Shown here: piece after piece, positions 8,181 through 15,473 of the stretch
Layout: each line of letters opens with the position of its first letter
Position numbering within the stretch: position 1 is the stretch's first letter
NCBI GenBank assembly: GCA_045606685.1
Contig: JAZUSJ010000151.1
Location: 1 to 24,026 of the forward strand
Source of the DNA: SVQP01 sp045606685
Lineage (GTDB): Bacteria > Bacillota > Clostridia > Oscillospirales > CAG-272
Reading direction: 5' to 3'
Length of the DNA: 24,026 nt
Program-made: the position numbers and the translations under genes
Notes under the pieces: model-generated
What the model was told of the DNA's origin: nothing
Database searches by the model: none
The model's input: the letters and a program-made list of their open reading frames with translations, nothing else

Positions 8181-9254
8181 TTAGTTTGTTTTCACATAGC
8201 CGTCTCTGAAAAACAGCCTGATTACCTTCTTGCTGTATTTTTGTGGATTCCGTCCCACCTTGATCGAAAAGAACACGTAAACGCCCCATAGCGACGCACA
8301 GCCCAACGGGAACAGCAGCAACACCCGGTACTCCTGCCTGTGCCTTGCATTGCTTTCCTCAAAGCTCAGAATATACGTATCTTCATGCTTGATGGCCTTG
8401 ACCGAGAAAAATACCTCTCCGTTATCGGGCGTGACCTCCTTTACGTAGACGGTATACACAGTTTCACTGCCGCAAAGCGCCTTGATCCTGTCCGTGTCAG
8501 GCTCCTTGCCCACGGTGCTGACACTGTATATCCGATCATCCGAGGATACAAGCTTGATCCGTGCCTTTTCAACGGTATAGGACTCAAACGAAACCTGCTG
8601 CTCGACGGTATTCTCAACCGAGCAGGGTGTAAGAAACACCTCCCATGCCATAAAGCCCGCAAACACCAGGATCAAAACGCCGACCGAGATATAAGCAAAC
8701 ATAAAGCCAAACACGTCTTGTACGTTGCCGTTGAAAATATCGCCCTTCGTTTTACGGACGGCGGGGAGTTCGCGGCCGTTATGCAGCGTACGGTATTGCT
8801 TTTTGACAAATCCGATAAACGCCGCACCTCCGATCGCAAGCTCGTCGATCATGATCCTGCGTTTGCCGACGTAGAGATAGTCCTCGCGCATCCCCTCTTG
8901 AATGCCCGTCACCTGATCGTAGGTGTATTTTCTTTTGATGCCCCAAAAATTCTTGGCAACAAAGCCGTCCTTATCGTAGGACACTCTGCAGTTGATAAAT
9001 GAAACGATCAAAAACGCGCCCACCAGCGAAAACGCCAATAGCGCAAGAGAAAACCAAGGCGAATCACCGGTAAATGCTGTGATGAGGGAAGGAATGAGAA
9101 ATCCCGTGCTGCCAACGATCCCGATGACCGCAAGCGCTGCGGGCAGGTACACCTTCCCCTTTTGCGCCTTCTTAGGCTGCCGCAAAACGGCAATCAAGCC
9201 GCTGACAATGACAGGGATCAGCAAAAATCCCAATGCGCGTACTACGTGTTCCAT
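8181..9254 (-). CDS. Membrane protein of unknown function, DUF6560-like
   Basis: The 357-residue protein has two hydrophobic segments at the N-terminus (about 8-23 and 36-55), a pair around 65-90, one near 185-205 and one near 315-335. A cytoplasmic-type stretch between them, VSYDKDGFVAKNFWGIKRKYTYDQVTGI, looks like the PH-like sheet of small bacterial membrane proteins grouped as DUF6560. An extracytoplasmic domain of about 100 residues with charged and Val-rich strands lies before the last helix. No enzymatic motif is visible. It sits 47 bases after the GH28 stop and directly before the esterase. The ribosome binding site (GAAAGAAG) is weak, so expression may depend on read-through from the gene upstream. 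The family name is tentative. Confidence 0.6.
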   Translation of the reverse strand: MEHVVRALGFLLIPVIVSGLIAVLRQPKKAQKGKVYLPAALAVIGIVGSTGFLIPSLITAFTGDSPWFSLALLAFSLVGAFLIVSFINCRVSYDKDGFVAKNFWGIKRKYTYDQVTGIQEGMREDYLYVGKRRIMIDELAIGGAAFIGFVKKQYRTLHNGRELPAVRKTKGDIFNGNVQDVFGFMFAYISVGVLILVFAGFMAWEVFLTPCSVENTVEQQVSFESYTVEKARIKLVSSDDRIYSVSTVGKEPDTDRIKALCGSETVYTVYVKEVTPDNGEVFFSVKAIKHEDTYILSFEESNARHRQEYRVLLLFPLGCASLWGVYVFFSIKVGRNPQKYSKKVIRLFFRDGYVKTN

Positions 9255-9301
9255 ATGATAACTTCTTTCTCTGAATGGATATATGATCCCGATCCACCTA
9301 T

Positions 9302-10468
9302 TTATAGGATATCAACCGTCAGATTCTTGCTCTGCTCCACTAAGAACAGCGGTCTGTATGCGCCGTCCTTGAACGACCACGACACGTCCTTCAAGGTCAC
9401 GGTCGCGGGCGTATGGTTGGGGGCTTCACACCACGTGGGATAGGAAAGATCGGTAAAGCGCACGTTTTTCAGCGTCAAGGAGCCAAGATACGTACCCTTT
9501 TGTAGAGAATTCTTGTCAGCATGATAGTGCAGCACCTCTGTTGCGTTCTCAATCACGCAGTTCTCAAAATGCAGCTCGGACGGCTGATACGGGTAGTTGG
9601 CGCTGGCAAAATAGTCTACCAAGCAGATCAGGTTATGTCTGCCCTGCTCGCGCGGCAGCTCGGCGCCCTTCCCCTTGACCACCGTCATGCGATGGGGATA
9701 GTACCCCGGGCCGTACGCGTAGCAATCGCGCACGTACACGTCCACACCGCCGATGCGGAACAGATTGCAGGAGGTATTGAGCACGCAGCGACGCACGAGA
9801 AGGTCGCACACGTTGATGCCCGCAATGCAATCATCGCCCGTTTTGAACAAGCAATCCTCGATCACGGCATGCTCGGTGCAATGCAAATGAATGCCGTCCG
9901 AACCCCCAAGGCAGGTGACGTTGTGCATATGCAGATTTCTGCAGTTGTTGACTTCATGTAAAAAGTTACCGCTATGTCGCGCGGTATAGCCCGATAGCTC
10001 CACATTCTCACAGCAGGAGAAAAACACGATATGCGGACCGCGGTAGCCCTCTTCTCCGTCGGGATCGTAGCAATTTTGTCCATCCAATGCCGCCCCAAAC
10101 TCGCCAATAATGGCAATATTCTTTTGTCCGTATGACGAGATCATAGCACGGCGGTAGGTCTCCCAGGGCTGCCCGTAATACTCGGTGATCAGCTCCATAT
10201 CCGAGCGCATTTCCACGTCCTCGGGGATAGCAAACACCTCGTAATCCTCACATTCGGTGCTGCCGAAGATCTCCGCCCCCGCCTCAAGATACAGTGTGGT
10301 ATTTGACCACATCCAAAGAGAGGAAACATAATATGCTCCGCGGGGGAAGATGACCTTGCCCCCATCCTTGCGGCACATATCAAGCACTGCTTGAATCTGC
10401 ATCGTTTGCAGCACAGTGGTATTTACCTGTACGCCATAGTCGGTCACGCGATAGGTGTTGGTCTTCAT
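9302..10468 (-). CDS. GH28-like beta-helix glycosidase (polygalacturonase family)
   Basis: The 388-residue protein has the GH28 layout: an N-terminal DYGVQVNTT..LQTMQIQAVLDMC segment, then a right-handed beta-helix. GSDGIH at 189-194 takes the place of the NTD motif, and the canonical GDDC is at 211-214. Where polygalacturonases carry GHGxSxGS this protein has SCNLFRIGG at 233-241, and no clear RxK motif follows. It may therefore cleave a non-standard linkage, for example rhamnogalacturonan or an unsaturated or substituted galacturonide. No signal peptide is present, so action on imported oligomers is likely. It is the first gene of a leftward unit with its own strong promoter; the ribosome binding site is GGAGGTAGC. 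Confidence 0.75.
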   Translation of the reverse strand: MKTNTYRVTDYGVQVNTTVLQTMQIQAVLDMCRKDGGKVIFPRGAYYVSSLWMWSNTTLYLEAGAEIFGSTECEDYEVFAIPEDVEMRSDMELITEYYGQPWETYRRAMISSYGQKNIAIIGEFGAALDGQNCYDPDGEEGYRGPHIVFFSCCENVELSGYTARHSGNFLHEVNNCRNLHMHNVTCLGGSDGIHLHCTEHAVIEDCLFKTGDDCIAGINVCDLLVRRCVLNTSCNLFRIGGVDVYVRDCYAYGPGYYPHRMTVVKGKGAELPREQGRHNLICLVDYFASANYPYQPSELHFENCVIENATEVLHYHADKNSLQKGTYLGSLTLKNVRFTDLSYPTWCEAPNHTPATVTLKDVSWSFKDGAYRPLFLVEQSKNLTVDIL

Positions 10469-10496
10469 AAGCTACCTCCAATAGATTACTGCATTT

Positions 10497-10525
10497 ATTG
10501 TATCATATCCATGCCTGGGTGTCAA
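10497..10525 (-). promoter_or_regulatory. Promoter of the GH28 operon
   Basis: On the minus strand TTGACA (10525-10520), 17 bases, then TACAAT (10502-10497), 28 bases before the GH28 start. The -35 box is 20 bases from that of the rightward promoter. Confidence 0.75.
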
Positions 10526-10545
10526 TAAGGATTTTGCCCATCCGC

Positions 10546-10574
10546 TTGACAAGACACAGGATATCCTTTATAAT
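10546..10574 (+). promoter_or_regulatory. Promoter of the EEP-fold protein gene
   Basis: TTGACA (10546-10551), a 17-base spacer and TATAAT (10569-10574) form a full-consensus promoter. GGAGGTGACC at 10591-10600 is the ribosome binding site for the ATG at 10603. Confidence 0.85.
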
Positions 10575-10602
10575 AAAAGCAGAAATATACGGAGGTGACC
10601 AT

Positions 10603-11682
10603 ATGAAAACATGGAAAAAGATCCTGATCGCCGTTGGCGCTTTGCTTGGTGCGCTTTTGCTTGTCGTGCTTGGCTACGTCTCTTACGTCATGCTGGACTA
10701 TTCGCGCATTCCGGACAAGCAGGTGCTGGAGATCGACCGCGCCGCCCCCCAAACACCCGTGCAAACAGATACGGATTACGTCATCGTCACGCAGAATTTA
10801 GGCTTTGGCGCGTACACGCAGGACTTCACCTTCTTCATGGATGGCGGCACGCAGTCCCGTGCCGAAAGCCGCGAGAGTGTGATCGCGTGCATCACCGAGG
10901 GCGCGCAGACGGTTGCCTCGCTGGATCCCGACTTTATTTTGTTTCAAGAGGTCGACCTCGACTCCACGCGTAGCCACCACACCAATCAATACGACATGCT
11001 GCGCGAGCAGTTTGGCAAATTTTCAAGCACCTATGCGGTCAATTACGACTCTGCCTACCTTGCCTACCCCTTCCACAGCCCGCACGGTGCGTCCTACAGC
11101 TCGCTTGCAACCTTTTCCTCGGTAGAGATCACCTCGTCCCTGCGCCGCTCCTTCCCCATTTCCACCTCGCTGAGCAAATTCCTTGATCTGGATCGCTGCT
11201 ACAGCGTCAGCCGCATCCCCGTGGAAAACGGCAAGGAACTTGTGCTTTACAACGTGCATGCCTCGGCCTACGGCAGCGACGACAGCATTCGACACGCGCA
11301 GATGTCCATGCTGTTCGAGGACATGAATGCCGAATATCAAAAGGGCAATTACGTGATCTGCGGCGGTGACTTCAACCACGATTTCACGGGCGATTCCTCG
11401 CAAAAGCTCAACGGTGCGGACGCTGATTTCGGCTGGGCGCAGCCCTTCCCTGCAGATATGCTGCCCGATGGCTTTGCGCGTTGCATCGATTATGCGGGAG
11501 AAGTCCTGTATCCCACCTGCCGCAACTGCGACATTCCTTATGAGCCGGGCAATTTCACCATCATCGTGGACGGCTTTATCGTATCGGATAACGTGCGCTG
11601 CCAAGAGGTGCGCAACGTACACACCGCCTTTACCTACTCGGATCACGCACCAGTCGTGATGACCTTTACGCTTGTGCCGTAA
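10603..11682 (+). CDS. Membrane-anchored endonuclease/exonuclease/phosphatase-fold protein
   Basis: The start at 10603 is fixed by GGAGGTGACC and gives 359 residues; the longer upstream reading crosses the promoter. One N-terminal helix (about 7-30) anchors the protein, with the catalytic domain outside. The EEP motifs are all visible: TQNLG with Asn65, FQEVD with Glu116, YNVHASAYG with His219, GGDFNHD with Asp256 and Asn258, and SDHAPV with Asp347/His348. Such metal-dependent phosphodiesterases include sphingomyelinase-like, DNase-like and inositol phosphatase-like enzymes. An extracellular role in phosphate scavenging, nucleic acid or phospholipid breakdown is plausible, but the substrate cannot be read from the sequence. 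The MATE gene follows 60 bases later on the same strand. Confidence 0.85.
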   Translation: MKTWKKILIAVGALLGALLLVVLGYVSYVMLDYSRIPDKQVLEIDRAAPQTPVQTDTDYVIVTQNLGFGAYTQDFTFFMDGGTQSRAESRESVIACITEGAQTVASLDPDFILFQEVDLDSTRSHHTNQYDMLREQFGKFSSTYAVNYDSAYLAYPFHSPHGASYSSLATFSSVEITSSLRRSFPISTSLSKFLDLDRCYSVSRIPVENGKELVLYNVHASAYGSDDSIRHAQMSMLFEDMNAEYQKGNYVICGGDFNHDFTGDSSQKLNGADADFGWAQPFPADMLPDGFARCIDYAGEVLYPTCRNCDIPYEPGNFTIIVDGFIVSDNVRCQEVRNVHTAFTYSDHAPVVMTFTLVP

Positions 11683-11742
11683 AAACAAAATCGCCCCCCT
11701 GCATAAGGGACGGCAAATTATGCTCAACACAGGGAGGCAACT

Positions 11743-13107
11743 ATGCTTCTGACCAAGGATAAAGACTTTTACCGCACGTTCTGGCGGCTGTTTTTCATGA
11801 TCGTGCTGCAAAACGCGATCGTACTCAGCGTCAACCTCGCGGACAATTTAATGATAGGAGGCTACAGCGAGACCGCGCTCTCGGGCGTGGCGGCAGTCAA
11901 CTCTCTGCAGTTTCTGTTCCAGCAGCTGACCATCGGCATTGGCGACGCACTGGTCACCATGGGCAGCCAGTATTGGGGACAGGGACGCACCGCCCCCATC
12001 AAGCAGCTTGGCAAGGCCGCTGTTTTCACGGGCGCTGCTCTTGGACTTGTACTGTTCTTGCTGACAAGCCTGTTCCCCTATCAGATCGTAGGGCTGTTCT
12101 CAGAAACGGCAGAGATCGTGGAGCAGGGCGTGCAGTATCTGCGGATCGTGCGCTGGACGTATCTGCTCTTTGCCGTCAGCTCCACGCTGCTCTCGCTGCT
12201 TCGCACAGTAGAGATCGTCCGCATCTCCACCGTGGTGTCAGCCGTTGCGCTGGTCACCAACTGCTCGATCAACTATCTGCTCATCGAGGGCAACCTCGGT
12301 GCGCCCGAAATGGGTGTGCGCGGTGCGGCCATCGGTACACTGATCTCGCGTGCCTTGGAGCTTTGCATCATTCTTGTCTACTACGCATGCATCGACAAGC
12401 GTCTATGCGTGCGCAAGCAAGACCTGGTCAAGACCGATTTTTCCTTGGTGCGCGATTATTTCAAGCATTGCTTGTATTTCGTCATGGTCTCCTTCATTTT
12501 CGGCAGCTCGGTCGCGCTGCAAAACGTGATTCTCGGCAACATGAGCGACAGCGCCATTGCCGCCAACTCGATCGCAAGCACGCTGTTTCAGATGCTCAAG
12601 GTCATGGCGGTGGGCGCGGCCTCCGCAACCGGCATTATCATTGGCAAGACGGTTGGTAAGGGGGATATGCAAAAGCTCAAGGAATACGTCAAGACCTTCC
12701 AATGCATCTTTTTGTGCATCAGCCTGATCACGGGTGTGACGCTTTTCATCATCCGTTCGTTCATTCTCGAATTCTACGACCTCACCCCCGAAACCTATGC
12801 CACGGCCAGGAGCTTTTTGCTGGTGCTTTGCATCACGGGCATGGGAACGGCATATCAGATGCCTGTCAACATCGGCATCGTGCGCGGCGGCGGTGACTCA
12901 AAATTCGTGTTTATCAACGACCTGATCAGCATCTGGGGCATCGTGCTGCCCGTATCCTTCCTTGGCGCGTTCGTTTTTCATTGGGATCCCACCGTCGTGC
13001 TGTTCTGCCTGAACAGCGACCAGATCTTCAAATGCGCACCCGCCGCCATCAAGGCCAACCGCTATAAGTGGGCAAAAAAGCTGACGCGCGAAACGGCGGA
13101 AACGTAA
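11743..13107 (+). CDS. MATE family efflux transporter
   Basis: The 454-residue protein has the twelve-helix layout of MATE transporters in two repeats of six. The N-terminal half shows the family pattern ADNLMIGGYSETALSGVAAV (25-50) and GDALVTMGSQYWGQGR (about 68-83). The second half shows GSSVALQNVILGNMSDSAIAANSIAST. MATE proteins export drugs or cationic metabolites in exchange for sodium or protons across the inner membrane; the substrate here is unknown. Length matches the family. The ATG follows GGGAGGCAACT. It may share the promoter at 10546, since the 60-base gap to the EEP gene contains no obvious terminator. Confidence 0.9.
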   Translation: MLLTKDKDFYRTFWRLFFMIVLQNAIVLSVNLADNLMIGGYSETALSGVAAVNSLQFLFQQLTIGIGDALVTMGSQYWGQGRTAPIKQLGKAAVFTGAALGLVLFLLTSLFPYQIVGLFSETAEIVEQGVQYLRIVRWTYLLFAVSSTLLSLLRTVEIVRISTVVSAVALVTNCSINYLLIEGNLGAPEMGVRGAAIGTLISRALELCIILVYYACIDKRLCVRKQDLVKTDFSLVRDYFKHCLYFVMVSFIFGSSVALQNVILGNMSDSAIAANSIASTLFQMLKVMAVGAASATGIIIGKTVGKGDMQKLKEYVKTFQCIFLCISLITGVTLFIIRSFILEFYDLTPETYATARSFLLVLCITGMGTAYQMPVNIGIVRGGGDSKFVFINDLISIWGIVLPVSFLGAFVFHWDPTVVLFCLNSDQIFKCAPAAIKANRYKWAKKLTRETAET

Positions 13108-13409
13108 TCATAAAGCGCAACATCGCAATTCGAGTCTCCACCACTATCAGACCACCAAAGTGATGAAAGTTTTCGCCCGACTTTTTCAGAAAGGCATGGT
13201 GGCGTGTGAATATGGTTGCATATTCGAGTGTCAGTGACGCCACCCGATGCTGAATTTCTGCGAAATTCAGCATCCAAAAGTCAACCGGCAGAGCCCCGAA
13301 AAACGCCGTTTTAATTTGCGAAGCAAATATGTTCTTCTTTGCGGATCTTTGCTCAAAAAGAACGGAGAGAGTTTTTTCGAGCATTTCTCGAGAAACATTC
13401 CTAACAACA
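13108..13409. repeat. Gene-free stretch with stacked hairpins, possible intergenic repeat
   Basis: This 300-base stretch has two strong structures. GGTGGCGT (13198-13205) pairs with ACGCCACC (13237-13244) and encloses a second stem GAATATG/CATATTC (13208-13225). Next to it, GATGCTGAATTT and its exact complement (13246-13274) make a 12-bp stem with a five-base loop. Nearby are TTTGCGAAGCAAA and the palindrome TTCTCGAGAA. A leftward reading frame crosses the stretch (13384-13049) but continues antisense into the transporter gene and lacks a ribosome binding site, so it was not called. The stacked hairpins suggest a dispersed repeat or a structured RNA. Confidence 0.45.
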
Positions 13410-13437
13410 GAACAGACACCCGTAAAGGTGTCTGTTC
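13410..13437 (+). terminator. Terminator between the MATE and serine hydrolase genes
   Basis: GAACAGACACC (13410-13420) and GGTGTCTGTTC (13427-13437) form a perfect 11-bp stem with a six-base loop, followed on the plus strand by GTTTTCTATTT. The two genes converge on it, so it probably works in both directions; the leftward T-tract is weaker. Confidence 0.75.
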
Positions 13438-13442
13438 GTTTT

Positions 13443-14228
13443 CTATTTCATATTCACCATATAAAGATCATACGCCCCTCTGCGCATCAGATCCTCCCAA
13501 GGATAGACGTCGGTATCGTGTCCCGTAAAGCAGACCACGAACGGCTGATCCGCATACACGATGCCGATATCGTTGCTCAGTCCGTCATCCTCGCCCGTTT
13601 TGTGCGCGATTTTGATATTCTCCCCCAGCTTGCCGCCAAGCTTGTGCATGATCTGCTGCTCGGAAAGCACCTCGATGGCATAATCGCTGACCTCGCGGCT
13701 GATAAACTCGCCTCGATGCAGCTTTTCCAGCAAAAGCCCAAGCTCACGGGGGCTGATCGAATTCTGCTTGCCCTGTGCCGCCGCGCTGCGATCAAACAGC
13801 TTTCTGCGGATGCGCGTCTTTTCAAGCCCCATTTCGGCAAAGCCCCGCTCAATGGCCTCAAAGCCGCAAAGACGGATCAGGCGGTTGGTGGCCGTATTGT
13901 CGGAAAGACAGATCATCAGCCTGCACACGGTACGAATATCGGTCTCAATGCTGCCCGTGAACATATTCAAAGCACCGCAGCTGGGTACCTTGTCGCTCTC
14001 CTCGGTCACAATGCGGTCGTCAAGCGACAAATTCCCCTTTTCGCACTCGGCCAGAATATGCAAAAACAGAGGAAACTTGATCACGCTGGCAGCACCGTAG
14101 ACCTCCTCTTCCCCAATGCCGTACTCAAAGCCGGTGATCAGGTTTTTGTAATAAAACCCAAGATGCCCGGGCATGCGGCTCATTTCCTGTCGGATGTTCT
14201 CTAAAACAGACAATTCGGTCCTGTTCAT
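13443..14228 (-). CDS. Serine hydrolase of class A beta-lactamase fold, lacking the Glu166 motif
   Basis: The 261-residue protein has three hallmarks of the serine penicillin-recognising fold: SVIK at 48-51 (nucleophile Ser48), SDN at 109-111 and KTG at 210-212. The omega-loop segment (about 140-165, FDRSAAAQGKQNSISPREL) contains no ExxLN, so the general base that true class A beta-lactamases use for deacylation is missing. There is also no signal peptide. This argues against classical ampicillin resistance and for a cytoplasmic esterase or peptidase-like enzyme, as in many Beta-lactamase2 family members. The ATG overlaps the stop of the small gene upstream (ATGA), so translation is probably coupled and the gene is the last of a four-gene operon. 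It looks GC-richer than its three partners. Confidence 0.8.
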   Translation of the reverse strand: MNRTELSVLENIRQEMSRMPGHLGFYYKNLITGFEYGIGEEEVYGAASVIKFPLFLHILAECEKGNLSLDDRIVTEESDKVPSCGALNMFTGSIETDIRTVCRLMICLSDNTATNRLIRLCGFEAIERGFAEMGLEKTRIRRKLFDRSAAAQGKQNSISPRELGLLLEKLHRGEFISREVSDYAIEVLSEQQIMHKLGGKLGENIKIAHKTGEDDGLSNDIGIVYADQPFVVCFTGHDTDVYPWEDLMRRGAYDLYMVNMK

Positions 14229-14548
14229 GCCTTTTCCCTCACATCCTCTCCTTTTGCTAGTAATTCAGAAAAGATTCCAAACCAATAGGATGCATTCTGC
14301 GTCACATCCCGGACTTTGATACGGGGTTCGTTGTTGATATACATAGCTAATACTTTTTCAAAGTTTTCCTTATCCAATCTACGACGCACTGTAATTCGAG
14401 ACCGATTTGTATGATTTTTACCGGATTCTATATATACATTATCTTTCTCGGAATACACATAATACCAAATGCCATTTTCCCGAGTAATAACATCGCGGGG
14501 GTTTTGAGTAAACGATTTCATTATTTCATCCCATGTCAGTTGTTTCAT
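14225..14548 (-). CDS. Small unknown protein, third gene of the operator-controlled operon
   Basis: Start at 14548 (MKQLTWDEIM) is chosen because AGAGGGAAGTGC stands directly before it; a GTG 21 bases upstream is the alternative. The 107-residue protein is soluble and charged, with an aromatic stretch NGIWYYVYSEKDNVYIESG (about 25-43). A basic segment NHTNRSRITVRRRL follows, which might bind nucleic acid. The end, YINNEPRIKVRDVTQNASYWFGIFSEL, looks like a short sheet and helix. No known family is recognised. It overlaps the gene upstream by 23 bases and the serine hydrolase downstream by four. Its sequence is clearly AT-richer than the serine hydrolase, pointing to a different origin. Confidence 0.65.
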   Translation of the reverse strand: MKQLTWDEIMKSFTQNPRDVITRENGIWYYVYSEKDNVYIESGKNHTNRSRITVRRRLDKENFEKVLAMYINNEPRIKVRDVTQNASYWFGIFSELLAKGEDVREKA

Positions 14549-14906
14549 TGCACTTCCCTCTTTTTTCACTTTGATTATCTTCGATCAATATGTTATTACC
14601 AAATACATATTCATGAACAAGCGGTTTTCCGTAATGCTGTTCATTCCTTTGGGTATCAAATCCCTGAACGGTAAATCCATATATTTCTAATCGTTGTTTC
14701 CATGCATGATAGGATTCTTTTTTCTTTTGGTTTTTGATTCTTTCCCACAACCTATCTCGCAAATAATAGTCATAGCCATATTTTGAAATTAAACATGCTC
14801 TACGGAATTTTTGTTGAGCTTTCTCAGCTCTTTTCTTCTCATTTGCTTTATCTGCTTCTCTTATCCACTTGCGCAAATAATAATTAGTCCAACTACTCAT
14901 GTTCAT
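14526..14906 (-). CDS. Small basic unknown protein, second gene of the operon
   Basis: The 126-residue protein starts MNMSSWTNYYLRKW at 14906, where the A of the ATG is also the last base of the upstream stop codon (TGATG). That one-base overlap is typical of translational re-initiation. Residues about 12-70 are rich in Lys, Arg and Glu and probably helical (KANEKKRAEKAQQKFRR), with YGYDYYLRDRLWERI and ESYHAWKQRLEIYGF after it. The composition suggests binding to nucleic acid or to a partner protein. No family is recognised. The gene is AT-rich like its two small neighbours. Confidence 0.65.
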   Translation of the reverse strand: MNMSSWTNYYLRKWIREADKANEKKRAEKAQQKFRRACLISKYGYDYYLRDRLWERIKNQKKKESYHAWKQRLEIYGFTVQGFDTQRNEQHYGKPLVHEYVFGNNILIEDNQSEKRGKCNETTDMG

Positions 14907-15244
14907 CAAACTCTGTACTGAATCTCATATGTGGATGAAAAACCACTTGTAGTTTCATGCTTGACGCAATCTCCCGGGTTCATACTTTGTTTCATTGCAT
15001 TACAGACTGCAGGCATCCGACTTTTCAAACCCATAGCTTTATGAATATCATTCGCTTTCAAATTAACATAAGTCAATCCCTTTTCCCTTGCCTCATTCTT
15101 CAACTTGCCAATGTATTTTTTAATTTCCGCAGTTCCCGGCTGCTTTTTTTCATCCACAGGTTTTTCTGCAGAAAGGAGTTCTACCTTTTCTTCCAAGGTC
15201 TGCACGCGCATCAATAATTCAAGTATTATCTTTTCGTATTCCAT
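14906..15244 (-). CDS. Small coiled-coil plus helix-turn-helix-like protein, first gene of the operon
   Basis: The 112-residue protein starts at 15244 after AGGAGGTGCTAATCA, an excellent ribosome binding site. Residues 1-28 (MEYEKIILELLMRVQTLEEK) form an amphipathic heptad-like helix, a likely dimerisation coiled coil. Residues about 40-95 look like a winged-helix region: LTYVNLKANDIHKAMGLKSR followed by MPAVCNAMKQSMNPGDCV, then a short beta wing STYEIQYRV. I infer a DNA-binding role, and as first gene behind a promoter with palindromic operators it could be an autorepressor. No named family is recognised, so the regulator role is a hypothesis. Confidence 0.7.
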   Translation of the reverse strand: MEYEKIILELLMRVQTLEEKVELLSAEKPVDEKKQPGTAEIKKYIGKLKNEAREKGLTYVNLKANDIHKAMGLKSRMPAVCNAMKQSMNPGDCVKHETTSGFSSTYEIQYRV

Positions 15245-15269
15245 TGATTAGCACCTCCTCATCGCATCC

Positions 15270-15298
15270 ATTATACCATAGTTACTATTAGTTGTCAA
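15270..15298 (-). promoter_or_regulatory. Consensus promoter of the four-gene operon
   Basis: On the minus strand TTGACA (15298-15293), exactly 17 bases, then TATAAT (15275-15270), 26 bases before the first start codon. Both boxes match the sigma-A consensus perfectly, which implies strong transcription unless repressed. Palindromic operators overlap it. Confidence 0.9.
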
Positions 15299-15320
15299 TA
15301 GTATTTTTATAGTTACTATA
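15278..15320. promoter_or_regulatory. Paired palindromic operators overlapping the promoter
   Basis: ATAGTTACTAT occurs at 15278-15288, inside the -35/-10 spacer, and again at 15309-15319, upstream of the -35 box, where it extends to the 13-base palindrome TATAGTTACTATA (15308-15320). A third inverted pair, TACTATT (15283-15289) and AATAGTA (15297-15303), brackets the -35 box. Repeat spacing is 31 bases, about three helical turns, so two dimers would lie on the same DNA face. This is the arrangement expected for a repressor; the repressor itself is not identified. Confidence 0.75.
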
Positions 15321-15383
15321 GTTTTTTGTTATGAAGAGATAACAACCAAAACAAGTGCTCAATTCATTTATGAATGATAAACA

Positions 15384-15411
15384 AATGGCCTCCACGACTG
15401 TGAAGACCATT
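15384..15411 (-). terminator. Terminator of the SDR gene
   Basis: Read leftwards, AATGGTCTTCAC, a four-base loop and GTGGAGGCCATT form a 12-bp stem with two G-U pairs, followed by TTGTTTATC. It lies 62 bases past the SDR stop codon and insulates the operator-controlled operon from upstream transcription. Confidence 0.7.
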
Positions 15412-15473
15412 ATTATAGCCATTATTATATCTATTGCTGCATTAAATAGCTAGTCAGACAATACTTTTAGAAA

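Noticed and set aside
13049..13384. Leftward 111-codon frame over the hairpin region
   Set aside because: Enters the MATE gene in antisense, has no ribosome binding site and follows the inverted repeats; treated as a repeat, not a gene.
15355..15453. Small hydrophobic peptide frame (ATG at 15370, 27 residues, IIIAIIISIAALNS) that could be a type I toxin
   Set aside because: No Shine-Dalgarno sequence, and the first part coincides with the SDR terminator stem, which explains the sequence better.
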